Shown: one piece after another, positions 51,190 through 59,748 of the stretch | How positions within the stretch are numbered: the stretch's first letter is position 1 | How the letters are laid out: each line of letters begins with the position of its first letter | From: Amylolactobacillus amylophilus DSM 20533 = JCM 1125 | GTDB taxonomy: Bacteria; Bacillota; Bacilli; Lactobacillales; Lactobacillaceae | Direction: 5' to 3' | Assembly (NCBI RefSeq): GCF_001936335.1 | Contig: NZ_CP018888.1 | Location: 744,001-808,000, forward strand | DNA: 64,000 bases | Made by a program: the position numbers and the translations under genes | Notes under the pieces: generated by a model | Told to the model about the DNA's origin: nothing | What the model saw: only the letters and a program-made list of their open reading frames with translations | Database searches by the model: none

Positions 51190-52338
51190 TTACGCCTCTT
51201 TTTTGATGAAATAATTCATGATAAACGGAGAAAGCAGCGTGGTTAAGATAATAACGATAATCACGCTCGAGTAGACAGATTGCGGAAAGAGGTGAGCACC
51301 AATCCCGATTTGAGCGATGATTAAAGCCATTTCGCCACGAGAAATCATCCCACTACCAACAACGTTTGCGTCACGCTTCGAGAATTTAAACAGTTGAGCA
51401 CCGATTGTGCCACCATAGAACTTTGTTAATAATGCAAGTACGCTCAGGAGAACAATCAGCCAGATATTCTTGCCGATACCTGTGAAGGTCATCGACAGGC
51501 CAATTGACGTGAAGAAGACGGGGATGAAAACGGAGTAGCCAATCGCACTAACGGCATTTTGAACCTCCTTGAATTGTGGAGTCTGCCGGATAGCCAGACC
51601 ACCGAAGAAGGCACCCACGACGGCGCTGAGGCCGACTAAATCTGCGGCGAATGCCATGCCAAATGCGAGGATGAGGGATGCAATCACCACAGAAAAGTCC
51701 AGTTCGAGGCGCTCTGCCCACCGCATCACGTATGGCGCGACAAACTTGAAGATGAACCAGACAACAATGAAGTAGGTGATTTCGAGGATTGTATTGAAAA
51801 GTAGGCTGTCTGTTGGCCCTGAGCTGCCCTCGTGGGAGAATGTCGTGAAGAGACTGAGAACGATGACCGCGAGAATATCGTCGACGACGGCAGCACCTAA
51901 AATGGTGGTTCCGGACTTACTACTCATCTCGTCGAAGTCTTTCAATACCTCAACTGAGATGGAAACGCTGGTCGCGGCGAAGACAATCCCGATGAACAGA
52001 CTTTCTAGGAGGTTCATGCCGAAGAGGGAGGTTGCGATACCGATGAATACGACTGGGAAAAGCACGCCAAGTAGGGCAACGGTCATGCTCGGCTTAAAGA
52101 ACTTTTTCAGTAGGCCAAGGTCGCTTTCGATTCCCGCGAGGAACATGAGTAGGATGACTCCTAATTCGGCGAACAAGTCAATGGTCTCCCCGGGTTTGAT
52201 GAAACCGAGTAAGGCTGGTCCTAAGATAATACCCGCCAACAATTGACCGATCACGGCCGGTAGGTTCAGGCGGACGAAGATTTGGCCTAAGAGACTGGTG
52301 GTGAGCAAGATGACGATTAAGCTGCCGATAAATTCCAT
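51190..52338 (-). CDS. CPA2-family Na+(K+)/H+ antiporter (NapA-like)
   Basis: 382 residues, about 12-13 membrane helices, MEFIGSLIVILLTTSLLGQ start, conserved ion-site segment LGAAVVDDILAVIVL with the paired aspartates (near 147-148) and FGMAFAADLVGLSAVVGAFFGGL. No C-terminal RCK domain. Homologues confer Na+ or pH tolerance. Preceded by its own promoter and a hairpin with terminator features. Confidence 0.88.
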   Translation of the reverse strand: MEFIGSLIVILLTTSLLGQIFVRLNLPAVIGQLLAGIILGPALLGFIKPGETIDLFAELGVILLMFLAGIESDLGLLKKFFKPSMTVALLGVLFPVVFIGIATSLFGMNLLESLFIGIVFAATSVSISVEVLKDFDEMSSKSGTTILGAAVVDDILAVIVLSLFTTFSHEGSSGPTDSLLFNTILEITYFIVVWFIFKFVAPYVMRWAERLELDFSVVIASLILAFGMAFAADLVGLSAVVGAFFGGLAIRQTPQFKEVQNAVSAIGYSVFIPVFFTSIGLSMTFTGIGKNIWLIVLLSVLALLTKFYGGTIGAQLFKFSKRDANVVGSGMISRGEMALIIAQIGIGAHLFPQSVYSSVIIVIILTTLLSPFIMNYFIKKEA

Positions 52339-52368
52339 GTAAATACTACCCCTTTGTTTAATTAAGAC

Positions 52369-52422
52369 AAAAAAATACCTTCAAGATAACCTACCCACCC
52401 AGGTAAGTCGGATTCTTGAAGG
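52369..52422 (-). promoter_or_regulatory. Structured leader with terminator ahead of napA-like gene
   Basis: Minus strand CCTTCAAGA (52422-52414) pairs with TCTTGAAGG (52386-52378) followed by TATTTTTTT. Inside is a G-rich segment (CTGGGTGGGTAGG) and a smaller stem. It lies downstream of a good promoter and upstream of the antiporter, but could also just terminate the P-type ATPase transcript. Confidence 0.55.
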
Positions 52423-52462
52423 CAGTTTAATTACCCCAACCGTTTGATTTCTAATGGAAATA

Positions 52463-52492
52463 ATTATACCAAAAAATTGGGCAAATGAACAA
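52463..52492 (-). promoter_or_regulatory. Promoter of the NapA-like antiporter
   Basis: Minus strand TTGTTC (52492-52487), 18 bases, perfect TATAAT (52468-52463). Predicted start near 52456, so the hairpin at 52369-52422 is in the leader. Confidence 0.65.
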
Positions 52493-52497
52493 TTTTG

Positions 52498-54348
52498 TTA
52501 ACTGAGGGCGTGCTTCGTTAGCTGCTCACTTTGCTCACGAATGATGCGATCTTTCTTGGGCTCGATTTTGGCCAAGAGGGCTAACAAAATCGTTGTTGTG
52601 TCCACGACTTCTTGAAGAATAGCTCCAAATAGGGCGGGAATGAAGCCGAATGCGGCAATTAGCATCAAGACTACTAGGATAACAATTCCAGTCAGCACAT
52701 CGTTTCTGGCAATTTTCATTGTACGTTTTGAGATATCCACGGCGCGGTTAACGCGCGAGAGGTCGTCAACCAATATGACTGCGTCGGCACTCTCACTCGC
52801 AGCAGTTGCGCCAGTTGCACCCATTGCGATTCCGACATCGGCGGCTGAAAGACTTGGTGCATCGTTAACGCCGTCCCCGACCATTACAACTGGATGCAAG
52901 TCTTTGGCGACACCTTTAATATACTGAATTTTCTGTTCCGGTAGGCAATCGAATTTCACATCGTCGACGCCAACCCGATCTGCAACGGCACGGGCAACCT
53001 TTTCGTGGTCACCAGTGAGCATCATGATATGATTAATTCCTTGTTCGCGGAGGCGAGTAACGGTTTGTGCCGACTCTTCACGGATTGTATCTTCGAAGGT
53101 GATTGAACCTGCATAGTGGCCATTAATCGAAACGAAAACTCCGGTTTTATCGAGTTTAAACGGTGGAACGCTGGGATCAACGAAGTTTAGCTTACCTACT
53201 TTAATTAACTTACCTTGAACCTGCGCCTCAATTCCTTCACCTGTAACCTCTCTTAGGTCAGACATCTCTATTAACTCACTGTGTTCTGTCCCGGCGACAA
53301 GTGAACGGGCGATGATGTGGCCCGACTCCTGCTCTGCGCTAGCGGCCAGTAGCTGAAGTTCGTGCTTGTCTACCCCTTCAACTGGCGTAATGGTGCTGAT
53401 TTGCAGTTGGTTGCGCGTTAACGTGCCCGTTTTGTCAAAAGCAAAGGTTTTGGCGAGCGCCAGCTTCTCAAGTGCGGTACCCGATTTGACGACGATGTTG
53501 TTCTTGCTCATCCGACTCATGCCGGCAACGAGAGCTACGGGTGCGGCGAGGATTAATGGACAAGGCGAAGCGACGACGAGGACCTCGGCAAAACGTACCG
53601 GATCACCAGAGATAATCCAGGCGGTACCTGCGATAATCAGTGAAATAATGGTAAATGGAACTGCATAACGGTCAGCCATCCGCACGAACTTAGCTGGCTG
53701 GGCCTCAGAGGTTTGGACGAGGTGTACAATCGCCTGATACTGGCTATCTGCCGCGACCTTTTGAACGCGCATGGTAATTGAGGCGTTGCCGTTGATGGAA
53801 CCGGACATTAATTGGTCGTCAACTGTCTTCTCTACTGGGACGGACTCGCCGGTTAAGGTTGATTCGTCAAAGCTCGACGAACCCTCTAGGATGACGCCGT
53901 CAACAGGAACAACTCCACCAGGCTTGACCACCACTTGGTCATTGATCGCTAAATCATCGACTTTGACATCAACCAAAGTACCGTTTGCTGCTACTTTATG
54001 GGCAATTTGAGGGGAGTTTTCTAGCAGAGTTTTCAACTCCTTCCCCGCTTGTGATGCAGCGTAATCTTCCAGCGAGTCACCGCCCGTGAGCATTACGAGA
54101 ATCATCCAACTTGCCCAGTATTGGCCAACAAGCATTGTAGCCACAATCGCCATAATGGCTAGTGCGTCCACGCCATACCGTCCGGAGCGGATGGTCTGCA
54201 CCATCTCGATAATCATGGAAACAGCCATGATGGAACCGGCGACGGTAATGAGTACTTGGGCCGCGAGCGGCAGGTGGAAAATGAATTGAAGAACTAATGA
54301 AATCAACCCAACGGCGAGGGTGATATACAACTTCCATTGATGTTTCAT
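52498..54348 (-). CDS. P1B-type heavy-metal-transporting ATPase
   Basis: 616 residues: metal-site helix VASPCPLILAAPVAL (near 270) with SPC in place of CPC, actuator TGES, phosphorylation DKTGTLT (near 318), MLTGD and MVGDGVNDAPSLSAADVGIAMG. There is no N-terminal HMA or His-rich domain. The SPC motif fits the Zn/Cd/Co group (CadA/ZntA/ZosA-like) rather than Cu; direction and metal are not resolvable. ATG 54348 is used (AAAGGA 12 bases upstream); longer frames run into the promoter. Confidence 0.88.
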   Translation of the reverse strand: MKHQWKLYITLAVGLISLVLQFIFHLPLAAQVLITVAGSIMAVSMIIEMVQTIRSGRYGVDALAIMAIVATMLVGQYWASWMILVMLTGGDSLEDYAASQAGKELKTLLENSPQIAHKVAANGTLVDVKVDDLAINDQVVVKPGGVVPVDGVILEGSSSFDESTLTGESVPVEKTVDDQLMSGSINGNASITMRVQKVAADSQYQAIVHLVQTSEAQPAKFVRMADRYAVPFTIISLIIAGTAWIISGDPVRFAEVLVVASPCPLILAAPVALVAGMSRMSKNNIVVKSGTALEKLALAKTFAFDKTGTLTRNQLQISTITPVEGVDKHELQLLAASAEQESGHIIARSLVAGTEHSELIEMSDLREVTGEGIEAQVQGKLIKVGKLNFVDPSVPPFKLDKTGVFVSINGHYAGSITFEDTIREESAQTVTRLREQGINHIMMLTGDHEKVARAVADRVGVDDVKFDCLPEQKIQYIKGVAKDLHPVVMVGDGVNDAPSLSAADVGIAMGATGATAASESADAVILVDDLSRVNRAVDISKRTMKIARNDVLTGIVILVVLMLIAAFGFIPALFGAILQEVVDTTTILLALLAKIEPKKDRIIREQSEQLTKHALS

Positions 54349-54436
54349 AACAATTACATTCCTTTCTTTATGCTCACATTGTAACATGGAAACGTTTTAA
54401 AGTTAAACAATAATCGTTACATTTAATTACAAAAGC

Positions 54437-54463
54437 ATGCCTTAATCTGCATGATATAAGGCG
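54437..54463 (-). terminator. Possible weak terminator of cbpB
   Basis: Minus strand GCCTTA (54462-54457) pairs with TAAGGC (54444-54439) around a 12-base loop with a short T run. Marginal. Confidence 0.4.
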
Positions 54464-54494
54464 TTATCTTTAATAAAAATAATGTATAACGGTT

Positions 54495-55016
54495 CTAAAT
54501 TACCGAGATATTTTGCTTCTGGGAATGAGTTGCTTGGTGTTCTAAGGTAACGGTTTTTGGTGTTACAGCATAATGTTCATCGAGTTCGTGGGCGACATAA
54601 TTGAACGACTTGATTAGTTCCCGCCGGGTGAGGATTCCTTGAAAGACCTGATTTTCATCCACTACCGGTAAGAAGGCATTATCAACTAGAAGGTGCAGCT
54701 CGTGTTCCAGTGTTTCAGTCACCAGGATTTTGTCGAACTCAGTTTGCATGACATCGCGCACGGTCATAGTGTTGAGCACGTCTGTATCAACTTTTTGCGT
54801 CGTTAACATCGGATCAGTAATCATTGCGAGACTCAGTAGTCCAACTATTCTTGAATCGGAGTCAAGTACCGGAATCTTAGCGTAACGCACTTTCGTTAGG
54901 ATTAAAAAAGCGTGCATTAGCGGATTATCATCTTGGACAATCGCTATTTTGCATGCCGGAATGATGAAATCACCTGCTTTTTCTTTGATTAGTTGTTCAA
55001 CTTCTGGGGAAAACAT
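54495..55016 (-). CDS. cbpB: CBS-pair protein, CbpB-like c-di-AMP receptor
   Basis: 173 residues made almost wholly of two CBS motifs (about 15-75 and 88-145), MFSPEVEQLI start, as in CbpB/YkuL-type proteins. In Listeria and Bacillus this protein binds c-di-AMP and, when unbound, stimulates Rel. GdpP, which degrades c-di-AMP, is encoded in the same window. ATG 55016 follows AAAGGA; the frame extends nine codons upstream without a ribosome site. Confidence 0.75.
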   Translation of the reverse strand: MFSPEVEQLIKEKAGDFIIPACKIAIVQDDNPLMHAFLILTKVRYAKIPVLDSDSRIVGLLSLAMITDPMLTTQKVDTDVLNTMTVRDVMQTEFDKILVTETLEHELHLLVDNAFLPVVDENQVFQGILTRRELIKSFNYVAHELDEHYAVTPKTVTLEHQATHSQKQNISVI

Positions 55017-55215
55017 GGATATCTTCCTTTCTCTACTACTCACTAATTTCAGTATACCTAGTAAGAGACGAAAGGCAAAATTAACCGCGGTTATTTAAAC
55101 TAAATTAATTAGTTTACTGTACTGATTGTGAATAAAAATACTGGTCGAATAAGCGCCAGAATACCTCCAGGCAGCCCAACATCGTACAATAGGAACAGAA
55201 AGAAGGGATCGGCCC

Positions 55216-55982
55216 ATGACCAAAAAACGCATAGCCGATGGCCGCGAGTGGTCGGTTGGACCGCTGGTGTCCTCAGCGCCATGGCAATCGGCAGCACCGT
55301 GTGGTGGCAAAGCCAGCTCAACGCCATTCGCCACCTGACCGTCCGGCAAACAGATATCGCCACGGTATTCATTCCCGGTTATGACAGCAACTCTTGGACA
55401 TTTTCGCCCATGATTCAGCGCTTCGCCCGCTACGGCATCGCCACTGATGCCATGACCATCAACTTCAGCATGAATGGCCACCTGGCCATTACCCGCCGGG
55501 CGGCCCTGAACCAGCGCAATCTGCTGATCAATATCATTTTTGCGGATGCCCGCAATCCAGAGAAACAGACGACCCAATTGCACCGCATCATGACCAAACT
55601 CTACACCGATTACGGGGTGCACCAAATCAACTTAGTTGGCCACTCCATGGGCGGTTTTCTAGCCACCCGTTACATTACCCAGCCGACCACCGCCCAGCAG
55701 CCGGCGGTGGTCCGCTTTGTGAACATTGCCTCCGGCGGCGCCCGGGCTGATAGCAATCTGGCCGATTTTCCCAAGAACATTGCCATGTTGGCCATCGGCG
55801 GCAATATTTGGGGCACCCGCAGTGACTGGCAGGTACCGCTGGCTTTCGTCCAGCATTTTGCCAAGACCGTTCCCCAGACCAAGCTGATCACGATCACCGG
55901 TTCCCCGCTCACCGCCTACCACAGTGCCCTGCACCAGAATCCCCAGGTGGATCGGGATATCGCCCAATTTCTGTTCCACTGA
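55216..55982 (+). pseudogene. DUF915 alpha/beta hydrolase, start region frameshifted
   Basis: The main frame encodes a DUF915-type surface hydrolase: N-terminal membrane anchor (VVGWTAGVLSAMAIGSTVWW), VFIPGYDSNSWTF, nucleophile elbow VGHSMGGFLA and a late His in LTAYHSALH. The natural start, ATG 55216 with AAGGG upstream (MTKKRIADGRE), is in a different frame from the body; a shift near 55230-55250 would join them. The body could start at GTG 55248, with no ribosome site. High GC marks it as part of the acquired island. Confidence 0.65.
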
Positions 55983-56026
55983 TACAGATTTCGATTTAAG
56001 TAACTACAGTTGTCAGTCAAAACTCT

Positions 56027-56049
56027 TGTAATCGGTTACACGATATGAT
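56027..56049 (+). promoter_or_regulatory. cre site (CcpA) overlapping the pyruvate oxidase promoter
   Basis: TGTAATCGGTTACA (56027-56040) fits the cre consensus TGWAANCGNTNWCA at every position and lies just upstream of a TATGAT -10 (56044-56049). CcpA binding here would block transcription in glucose, as known for lactobacillar pox genes. Confidence 0.8.
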
Positions 56050-56050
56050 A

Positions 56051-56078
56051 GATTGTAAGCAATGAGATTGTAAGCAAT
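56051..56078. repeat. Tandem 13-base direct repeat downstream of the pox -10
   Basis: GATTGTAAGCAAT occurs at 56051-56063 and again at 56066-56078, a 15-base period, in the start-site region between the -10 and the gene. Possibly an operator for a second regulator. Confidence 0.6.
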
Positions 56079-56131
56079 CGATTCCCATCCTGGGGTGGGA
56101 TAAGTCAAACCATTAAAGGAGTTAATCTATT

Positions 56132-58003
56132 ATGCAAAACACAGTTTCGAACCCTGTACCAGAAAAGAACCAAACCGGCGCCGGCGTGGGTACCGTCCCG
56201 GCGTCTGTGGCCATGCTCAAAGTGATCGAAGCTTGGGGTGTCGACCACATGTACGGTTATCCGGGCGGCTCGTTTAACTCAACCATGAACGCCCTGGATA
56301 TCGAAAAGGAACGGATGCGCTACATCCAGATCCGCCATGAGCAGGTCGGCGCGCTGGCCGCTGCGGCGGACGCCAAACTCACTGGTAAGATTGGGGTTAC
56401 CTTCGGCTCCGCCGGCCCAGGGGCCACGAACCTGCTGACGGGACTGTATGATGCACGAGAAGACCATGCGCCGGTTTTGGCTCTGATTGGTCAAGTCCCC
56501 CACACCAACATGAACTACAACTACTTCCAGGAATTCGACGAGAATCCAATGTTTGCCGACGTAGCCGCCTATGCCCGCTTAGTCATGACACCGGAAAGCC
56601 TGCCCTACATCGTGGACAAGGCAATTCGGGAAGCCTACAAACACCGAGGTGTGGCCGTTGTGGTCATTCCCAACGACTTCGGCTACGTGCAAATTCCGGA
56701 CGAGCTCTACAGTTCAGTGTCGCCCACTGACCAGAAGGATCGCCCGCTGCCCCAACCCACCGATTTAGAAGTGGATGCCGTATTAGAAATGGTCAAAGCC
56801 GCAAAACGGCCGGTCTTCCACGTGGGCCGCGGCATTCGGGACAATGGTGCCAAGCTGGTTGAATTGTCGAAGAAATTACAGATTCCCATCACCGTGACTG
56901 GACAGGCCAAGGGCTTGATTCCGGACGATTACGAAGGCAATCTGGGCATGTTAAACCGGGCCTCCTCCAAGGCCGCCGACGAGATCTTCGCCGTGTCTGA
57001 CCTGGTCATTGCCATTGGCGCCGACTTCCCCTTTGCCAACGCCATCTATCGCACCCACCCGTTCAAATTTGTCCAAGTTGACGTGGATGAAGCCCAATTC
57101 GGCCGCCACCACTACTTGGATAAGGGCGTTTGGTCGGATGCCGGGGACTTTGTCGACAAGATGCTGGTCCGCAGCACCGACGCCGAACCCTCATCCTTCT
57201 TCCAGGCCGCAGTCGCGGATATGCAAAACTGGCAGGCCTACTTGGATCACTTGCTGGATCGAGAAACCAGTCCGCTGGAATTCGAGCAGATCTACCGGGA
57301 GATCAACAAAATTGCTAACGACGATGCTATCTACTCCATTGATGTCGGCGACAACATCATCAACAGCTTCCGCTATCTGAAACTCACCCCGAAGAATAAG
57401 TGGGTTATTTCCGCCCTCTTTGCCTCCATGGGCTCCGGTGTCCCTGGAGCCTTGGCTGCGCAATTGAGCTTCCCCGACCGCCAAGTCTTCCACATTGCCG
57501 GCGACGGTGCCTTCTCCATGGTCATGCAGGATTTGATCACCGAAAAGAAATACGACCTGCCGATCATCAACATCATTACTTCCAACGCCAGCCTGAACTT
57601 CATCAAGTCCGAACAGGACGACATTCCGATGAACCACAGCGGTATCTTCATCGAAGACCAAGACTTCGCGATGATTGCTCGGGGCATGGGCGTAGAAGCC
57701 GTGACCGTACGTGCATCCAGCGATCTGCCTGCCGCCTTCGCCAAGGCCCTGGAAGTCACCCAGGCCGGCCGGCCGTTCCTAATCGACGCCAAGATCACCG
57801 ACAAGCGCGGCATTCCAGTAGAAGAACTGGAATTAAAGCAGCAAGACGGTACCTGGGTCGAGACGGTTAACCCGTCCTACAATGCCAACCGCGCCCTGAC
57901 CCATATCAGCAGCGTCCAAGAATTCTTCGCCGAGTACGACGGCGGTGAATTGAAGAGTTTACCAGAGATTTTTGCAGAACATAATGTACCGACTGACAAG
58001 TAA
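56132..58003 (+). CDS. pox: Pyruvate oxidase (TPP- and FAD-dependent, acetyl-phosphate and H2O2 forming)
   Basis: 623 residues with the three TPP-family domains: Pyr (about 20-190, MYGYPGGSFN, HEQVGALAAAADAKLTG with the catalytic Glu), FAD domain (about 200-370) and PP domain with GDGAF...SNASLNF (near 455-490). Converts pyruvate, phosphate and O2 to acetyl-phosphate, CO2 and H2O2. AAAGGAG precedes ATG 56132; cre site upstream, own terminator. Codon use is strikingly GC-rich, unlike the flanking genes, supporting recent acquisition. Confidence 0.95.
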   Translation: MQNTVSNPVPEKNQTGAGVGTVPASVAMLKVIEAWGVDHMYGYPGGSFNSTMNALDIEKERMRYIQIRHEQVGALAAAADAKLTGKIGVTFGSAGPGATNLLTGLYDAREDHAPVLALIGQVPHTNMNYNYFQEFDENPMFADVAAYARLVMTPESLPYIVDKAIREAYKHRGVAVVVIPNDFGYVQIPDELYSSVSPTDQKDRPLPQPTDLEVDAVLEMVKAAKRPVFHVGRGIRDNGAKLVELSKKLQIPITVTGQAKGLIPDDYEGNLGMLNRASSKAADEIFAVSDLVIAIGADFPFANAIYRTHPFKFVQVDVDEAQFGRHHYLDKGVWSDAGDFVDKMLVRSTDAEPSSFFQAAVADMQNWQAYLDHLLDRETSPLEFEQIYREINKIANDDAIYSIDVGDNIINSFRYLKLTPKNKWVISALFASMGSGVPGALAAQLSFPDRQVFHIAGDGAFSMVMQDLITEKKYDLPIINIITSNASLNFIKSEQDDIPMNHSGIFIEDQDFAMIARGMGVEAVTVRASSDLPAAFAKALEVTQAGRPFLIDAKITDKRGIPVEELELKQQDGTWVETVNPSYNANRALTHISSVQEFFAEYDGGELKSLPEIFAEHNVPTDK

Positions 58004-58021
58004 TTTGTTTCAGTAATAAAT

Positions 58022-58067
58022 AAGCCCGGCACAACAACAGATAATCGTTGTTGCGCCGGGCTTTTAT
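58022..58067 (+). terminator. Terminator of pox
   Basis: AAGCCCGGC (58022-58030) pairs with GCCGGGCTT (58055-58063) with inner AACAAC/GTTGTT, then T run. Very stable. Confidence 0.95.
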
Positions 58068-58085
58068 GTATCAACAGAGTCCTCA

Positions 58086-58217
58086 GCGAGCATCTCGCCG
58101 GTCCGCCACCTTAACTTCGTCATCACCCACGATCCCGATATCGCCGCGCAAGCCGACCTGGTGATGACCATCACCGAGGGCCGGCTCACGGGAGGTGGCG
58201 ATGATGGGCATCATTAA
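58086..58217 (+). pseudogene. C-terminal fragment of an ABC transporter ATPase
   Basis: Reads RHLNFVITHDPDIAAQADLV then MTITEGRLTGGGDDGHH and stop: the H-loop (THD) and tail of a MacB/LolD-like ATPase. The Walker and signature motifs are missing, so only the last ~40 codons were carried with the island. It overlaps the start of the permease fragment, as in an intact operon. Confidence 0.7.
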
Positions 58218-58436
58218 CCGGATCACCAAACGGACCTTACAGGGAGAAATGGGCCGGACGCTGCTGACGATTTTTTCCATGGGGATTGCGGCAACGCTGG
58301 TGATTGCGACGCTGGTGGGGTTTACCAGCAGTCAGAATAGTTTGTATCAAAAACAGTTGAAAGACACCGGCGGTATGCAATTTGTGATTCGTAACGTGCC
58401 CCGGGAGAATGCAGCAAAACTCCGGCGCAATACCGC
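58201..58436 (+). pseudogene. N-terminal fragment of an FtsX-type ABC permease
   Basis: Starts ATG 58201 with GGGAGG upstream: MMGIINRITKRTLQGEMGRT, first membrane helix TLLTIFSMGIAATLVIATLV, then about 30 residues of the extracytoplasmic domain. The coding sequence stops making sense near 58436, where GC content drops abruptly and resident DNA resumes. Marks the right island boundary. Confidence 0.7.
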
Positions 58437-58765
58437 TAGCCATTGGCTTAACTATTGGAATTATCGGATTGATTATTGGCTTAATCGCGATCTTTGGCAG
58501 TATTATCATCACAATCATCGCTGTTTTTCTTAGCCTAATTTTAGTTGGGGTACTCGCCACGTATACAGGATTGGGGCTACTTGCGGGCAGCTGGGCTGTC
58601 GGATTGACGTACCTCGGTGGTGGTGTTTTGGCAATCGGATTAGTATTGTTGTTGATTCCGGTCCTGAAGTGGTTATTGGTCGGAATTTCCCATGTTGTTG
58701 CCCAAATTTTCAGGTGGTTCTACCGTAAAACACTGGGAAGACATAGTGCGGAGGTACAAGGATGA
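58409..58765 (+). pseudogene. C-terminal remnant of a DUF1700-type membrane protein
   Basis: An open frame of 118 codons whose first ~9 codons come from island DNA read in another frame; from about 58436 it encodes three membrane helices and a basic tail (KWLLVGISHVVAQIFRWFYR) like the C-terminal half of DUF1700/HAAS proteins that normally precede DUF4097 genes. By chance GGGAGA precedes ATG 58409, so a truncated chimera might be made. Overlaps the next gene by four bases. Confidence 0.6.
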
Positions 58766-59643
58766 AAATATTAGCGAAAATTGGTGCGGCCTTTTTAACG
58801 ATTGGCCTGGTAATGGGTGTGATTGGCTCACTTAATAGCGTCCTGAAACCTACAGAAATTGTTGCGGGGCGTCCGAGAATAATTCGAAATCACGACAAAG
58901 TTTATCAACTTGACGAATTTCGTAGCATCAACATAGACACAAAGAACTTAGATGTAGACATTGTGGATGGATCTCGCTACGAGGTGAAGGTGATCAGTAA
59001 CCGGACTAATTCTGGCGTTAATGTAACGGAGAAGAATGGCGAGCTGACAGTACAACAAACTAGTCGTCATGACTTTGGTAACTTCGGGTTCGCCTTGGCT
59101 GCTCACCGTGAGAGTAAAATAGTGATCACGGTACCAACGGTAGATAAGGAACTGACAGAGATTAACTATCAGTCAAATAATGCAGACCTCTTCCTTGATG
59201 GATTAAAGGTGCGTCAGATTGACTTTGCTGCAGCGAACAGTGATCTCGACCTGCTGGATACAGAGGTTAGTGGTTCTGTTAAAGTTCAGATGAACAATGG
59301 TGATTTGGATGTACAGAATTCGCGGTTGAATGCAGCTACTTTAGCACTCAGAAATGGTTCGTTGAAATTGGTTGATGGCGAGGTACATAACTTGGGTGCT
59401 GAGTTAAACAATGGTGACTTCGAGGCCCATGCAACTAAGTTTACTGGCAAGAACAAAATCAGTAATCAAAATGGTGACAACGAACTTTCTGGAGCGGATA
59501 AGACCTTAGGATATCGCTTACGTAATAAATACGGTGACAACATGCTTTTTGGTGCTGAAAGTGGCCAAATAATGTCACATAAATGGACGGGTGAGAACCA
59601 AATTGAATTGGTAACGTATAATGGCGATAATACGGTAGAGTAA
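58762..59643 (+). CDS. DUF4097 (adhesin-like beta-helix) protein
   Basis: 293 residues: one N-terminal membrane helix (about 5-27), then a right-handed beta-solenoid of DUF4097 repeats visible as recurring NNGDLD/NNGDFE/QNGDNE turns (about 150-290). In Firmicutes such proteins are cotranscribed with PadR-DUF1700 genes and respond to envelope stress. Starts four bases inside the truncated DUF1700 frame, so its native promoter and regulator were lost or moved when the island entered. Confidence 0.8.
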   Translation: MKILAKIGAAFLTIGLVMGVIGSLNSVLKPTEIVAGRPRIIRNHDKVYQLDEFRSINIDTKNLDVDIVDGSRYEVKVISNRTNSGVNVTEKNGELTVQQTSRHDFGNFGFALAAHRESKIVITVPTVDKELTEINYQSNNADLFLDGLKVRQIDFAAANSDLDLLDTEVSGSVKVQMNNGDLDVQNSRLNAATLALRNGSLKLVDGEVHNLGAELNNGDFEAHATKFTGKNKISNQNGDNELSGADKTLGYRLRNKYGDNMLFGAESGQIMSHKWTGENQIELVTYNGDNTVE

Positions 59644-59748
59644 GGTCATCATGATAATGTGGTTAGTCGTATTTTTGTGTGTAGCTATCACTTTGGAATG
59701 TCTTAATAATAGTGTAAAGGACCGATGGGTTTACGTTGAGCCCCTTTT

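Noticed and set aside
52339-52456. Fluoride or yybP-ykoY riboswitch before the NapA-like gene
   Set aside because: The defining conserved segments of either class are not present; kept only as an unclassified leader structure.
55095-55625. 176-codon frame opposite the DUF915 gene (and similar long antisense frames in pox, 57191-57813)
   Set aside because: High GC removes stop codons in all frames here, so long spurious frames are expected.
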